Shown piece after piece: positions 61,978-64,000 of a stretch of DNA of 64,000 nucleotides (the first letter of the stretch is position 1; each line of letters opens with the position of its first letter). A program made the translations under genes and the position numbers. Origin of the DNA: Glycine soja (taxonomy: Eukaryota > Streptophyta > Magnoliopsida > Fabales > Fabaceae); the NCBI RefSeq assembly GCF_004193775.1, contig NC_041009.1, positions 44,013,534 through 44,077,533 on the forward strand, given 5' to 3'. The notes under the pieces were generated by a model that was given only the letters and a program-made list of their open reading frames with translations, was not told where the DNA came from and made no database searches.

Positions 61978-62053
61978 GCATCAAAAGATGGTTGTTGGTG
62001 TGACAGAAGTCGTTGGCATCAAAAGATGGTTGTTGGTGTGACAGAAGTCGTTG
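61978..62053. repeat. perfect 2 x 38-bp tandem repeat
   Basis: Two identical head-to-tail copies of a 38-base unit beginning GCATCAAAAGATGG and ending GAAGTCGTTG. The lack of any difference suggests a recent duplication. Confidence 0.95.
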
Positions 62054-62850
62054 GCCAAACAGGAGGATTGACCAACCAAGAAGAAATCATATAAAAGATT
62101 GTATAAGAAAATTAAGAAAAAGAAATCATATAAAACAATGATTAATGATTGGGAGGAAGCATTAAATTAAGGCAACCAATGCTAGGAGCATAATCCAGTA
62201 CAGAAAAAAATTGGAAAACTATTTTTATTATTTATATATTATCAACTAAAATTTGTAATTATACTACTATATTAAATTTTAGTACATTAAATAAATTTTT
62301 ATTTTCAAAATTTAGATCTTAAATATAAACAATAAAATTAAAATTGACCTTAGAATTTTATTTGTACCTCTTATTTATTTGCTTAACTCAAGCATAAAAT
62401 CTCTATATGTAAACTAATTATAGTTCTCATAGAATTCTTATGGAAACCATTTCACTAATAAAAAAAACTAAAAAAAAAACAAAATGTTGATGGTGCGTTC
62501 GAGAGAATGACTACCGAGAAGCAAAATAAACAAAGGAAATTGATGCACAAAACTAGTACTAATATTTGTTTTGGTAGCACATGCAACGTGAATGATTGAG
62601 TAGCAAAATGCGAAAGTATTAACTATTAATGTGAAACAATATTTATGGAAACCATTTATTCGAAGGCATCAAAATCACCTAACCATCATAAATTTTTAGA
62701 ATGAACAGTATATATGATTGGCAAATCATTAACTCAGCACCGACTATGTAGATACTTCTCTTTCTAATTGCAAAATTCATTGACTAATTAACAAGCATCG
62801 TGTATCTCTCTCTCTTTGCGCAGCTTCCCCTTGCTTTTGGCTAACTCTTC

Positions 62851-62899
62851 AATGCTTCTTGCGTTAGGTTAATGAAAATGTGTTAGGTTAATGAAAATG
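62851..62899. repeat. short tandem duplication, about 20 bp
   Basis: The phrase GTTAGGTTAATGAAAATG occurs twice in a row (62852 and 62882 regions). Confidence 0.8.
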
Positions 62900-64000
62900 C
62901 ATACAATGTAGTCCTTGAAAGGTAAACAACCATGCAATTTTTATTGCTTTTTATTTCATTGATGTGCTCTCTTGCAGAATAGCTAGAAATAATAACAAAT
63001 TCAATGTTTTTTTTATACATTATAGTATAACTGAGAATCATCCTAAAATACAATCATTGGTAAGTCTCCCAAAGAAGGAAGACTTAATGATTACAGAACA
63101 GTGTTATAGATAAATAATGTATTTTCTTTAACTTTTATGTCAACACACTTATGTGCAGTTTAATATATATATAACTTTTTATTTGTCTGTGTATATAACA
63201 ATTACATTTCTTTATGAATTATTACCCATGCAATGCATAACAAGATAAATTGAAAGAATAATAAATTTTAGTAAGAAGAAATATAATAGCACAATAGATA
63301 TGTGAAAATATACATACATAATGACACCTGGATTTCCGCTAATTAAGAATGATATTTACTTATTTCACAAGTTACTTTTCTATCATTGATGAATGATAAT
63401 CAATTGAGTTCGATCTTCGAACAAATATTTGAAATAATATTTTTAAATAATTACTTTGAAATAATATTAACATTAAAAATAACAACATCAACAATAAATG
63501 TAATTAAAATAAATATTTGTAATTTGTAATTTTCAGTTAATGAAAAAGAAAGAAAAGTTTAACAAAAGTAAAAGAAAAATAAATTGAGAAAAAAGGAAAT
63601 GTTGAATAAAGTGTTTGGTTAAATGGGAAACAAAAGTCTCATTTGCTTTACAATTAAACTCAATTTTTCACATGGTGTACAATGAAAATGTACATAATTC
63701 CTAATAGAACATTAACTTTTCCCCAATTTTTTGTTATCAAGTATAGAGGTTAGTCAATTATAATTAGAAGTTATCTTTGTATCATAGGTGAAGGATGATC
63801 AATTGAGCTAATTTTTTTGAAAAAGTATTTGAAATAATTTTCAAACAATTATCTCATAATAAAAATAAATAAATTAAAATTATATTTTATCCTTTTGTCC
63901 CTTAATGAAGAAGAAAAAAGTTAATGAGAGTAAAATTATCTTATAACAATAATATTAATAATCAAATATAATTAAAATAAATATTATATTTTTGTTGTTT

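Larger units (their letters stand above)
60346..64000. other. intergenic, AT-rich with local repeats
   Basis: No gene seen. Contents: 3' flank of the glycine-rich gene, an AAAC tetranucleotide run (60893-60910), two local tandem duplications listed separately, and a diverged direct repeat (63370-63500 against 63740-63870, sharing GATcAATTGAG...ATTTGAAATAAT phrases). Confidence 0.5.

Noticed and set aside
1..64000. tRNA, rRNA, CRISPR, bacterial operon, U4/U5/U6 or U11/U12 snRNA genes
   Set aside because: I looked for tRNA T-loop phrases, the U6 and minor snRNA motifs, and repeat-spacer arrays and saw none. The sequence is plant nuclear DNA, where CRISPR and operons are not expected.

Overview
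The window is plant nuclear DNA, almost certainly from a legume and most likely Glycine (soybean or a relative). It is AT-rich, its genes have many exons with GT-AG introns, it carries plant-type snRNA promoters (USE plus TATA), and it is full of simple repeats and decayed repeats. The genus is my inference; no search could be run.

Layout. (1) 0.4-3.6 kb: a complete five-exon GDSL esterase/lipase gene (+). (2) 5.0-10.7 kb: an eight-exon gene (+) for an RNase MRP subunit RMP1/NEPRO-like protein. Its fourth intron has U12-type (minor spliceosome) signals with AT-AG ends. An inverted, decayed copy of its first two exons lies just downstream (11.0-11.7 kb). (3) 11.7-18.9 kb: gene-poor, repeat-rich DNA. 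(4) 18.9-30.2 kb: a spliceosomal snRNA cluster, all on the minus strand, with four U1 loci and two U2 loci. Two U1 copies look normal, one is a divergent variant with a changed 5' splice-site-pairing arm, and one is internally deleted. Both U2 copies look intact. The loci have USE/TATA promoters and several have 3' boxes. (5) 21.9-32.4 kb: a direct tandem segmental duplication (unit A 6.5 kb, unit B about 4.0 kb after deletions) that copied a U2-U1 pair together with relics of three protein genes. (6) 32.7-33.9 kb: a 5'-truncated, frameshifted PLS/DYW pentatricopeptide pseudogene. (7) 35.5-43.7 kb: the apparent parents of those relics: a small DUF971 gene (+), an HSP20 gene of chloroplast type (+) with a frameshift in its alpha-crystallin domain, and a nine-exon gene (-) for a type I membrane C2H2 zinc-finger protein ending in a KKXX signal. 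(8) 47.5-55.6 kb: a fourteen-exon Rab3 GTPase-activating protein catalytic subunit gene (+). (9) 59.8-60.3 kb: a single-exon secreted glycine-rich protein gene (+). The rest is AT-rich intergenic DNA with tandem and dispersed repeats.

Together: the genes are ordinary nuclear housekeeping and cell-wall genes with no operon-like logic. The remarkable part is the U1/U2 array, which has grown by duplication, has shuffled pieces of neighbouring genes, and contains U1 variants. Exon boundaries were worked out by hand by joining reading frames across splice sites. For all protein genes called intact, the joined exons give an uninterrupted frame.
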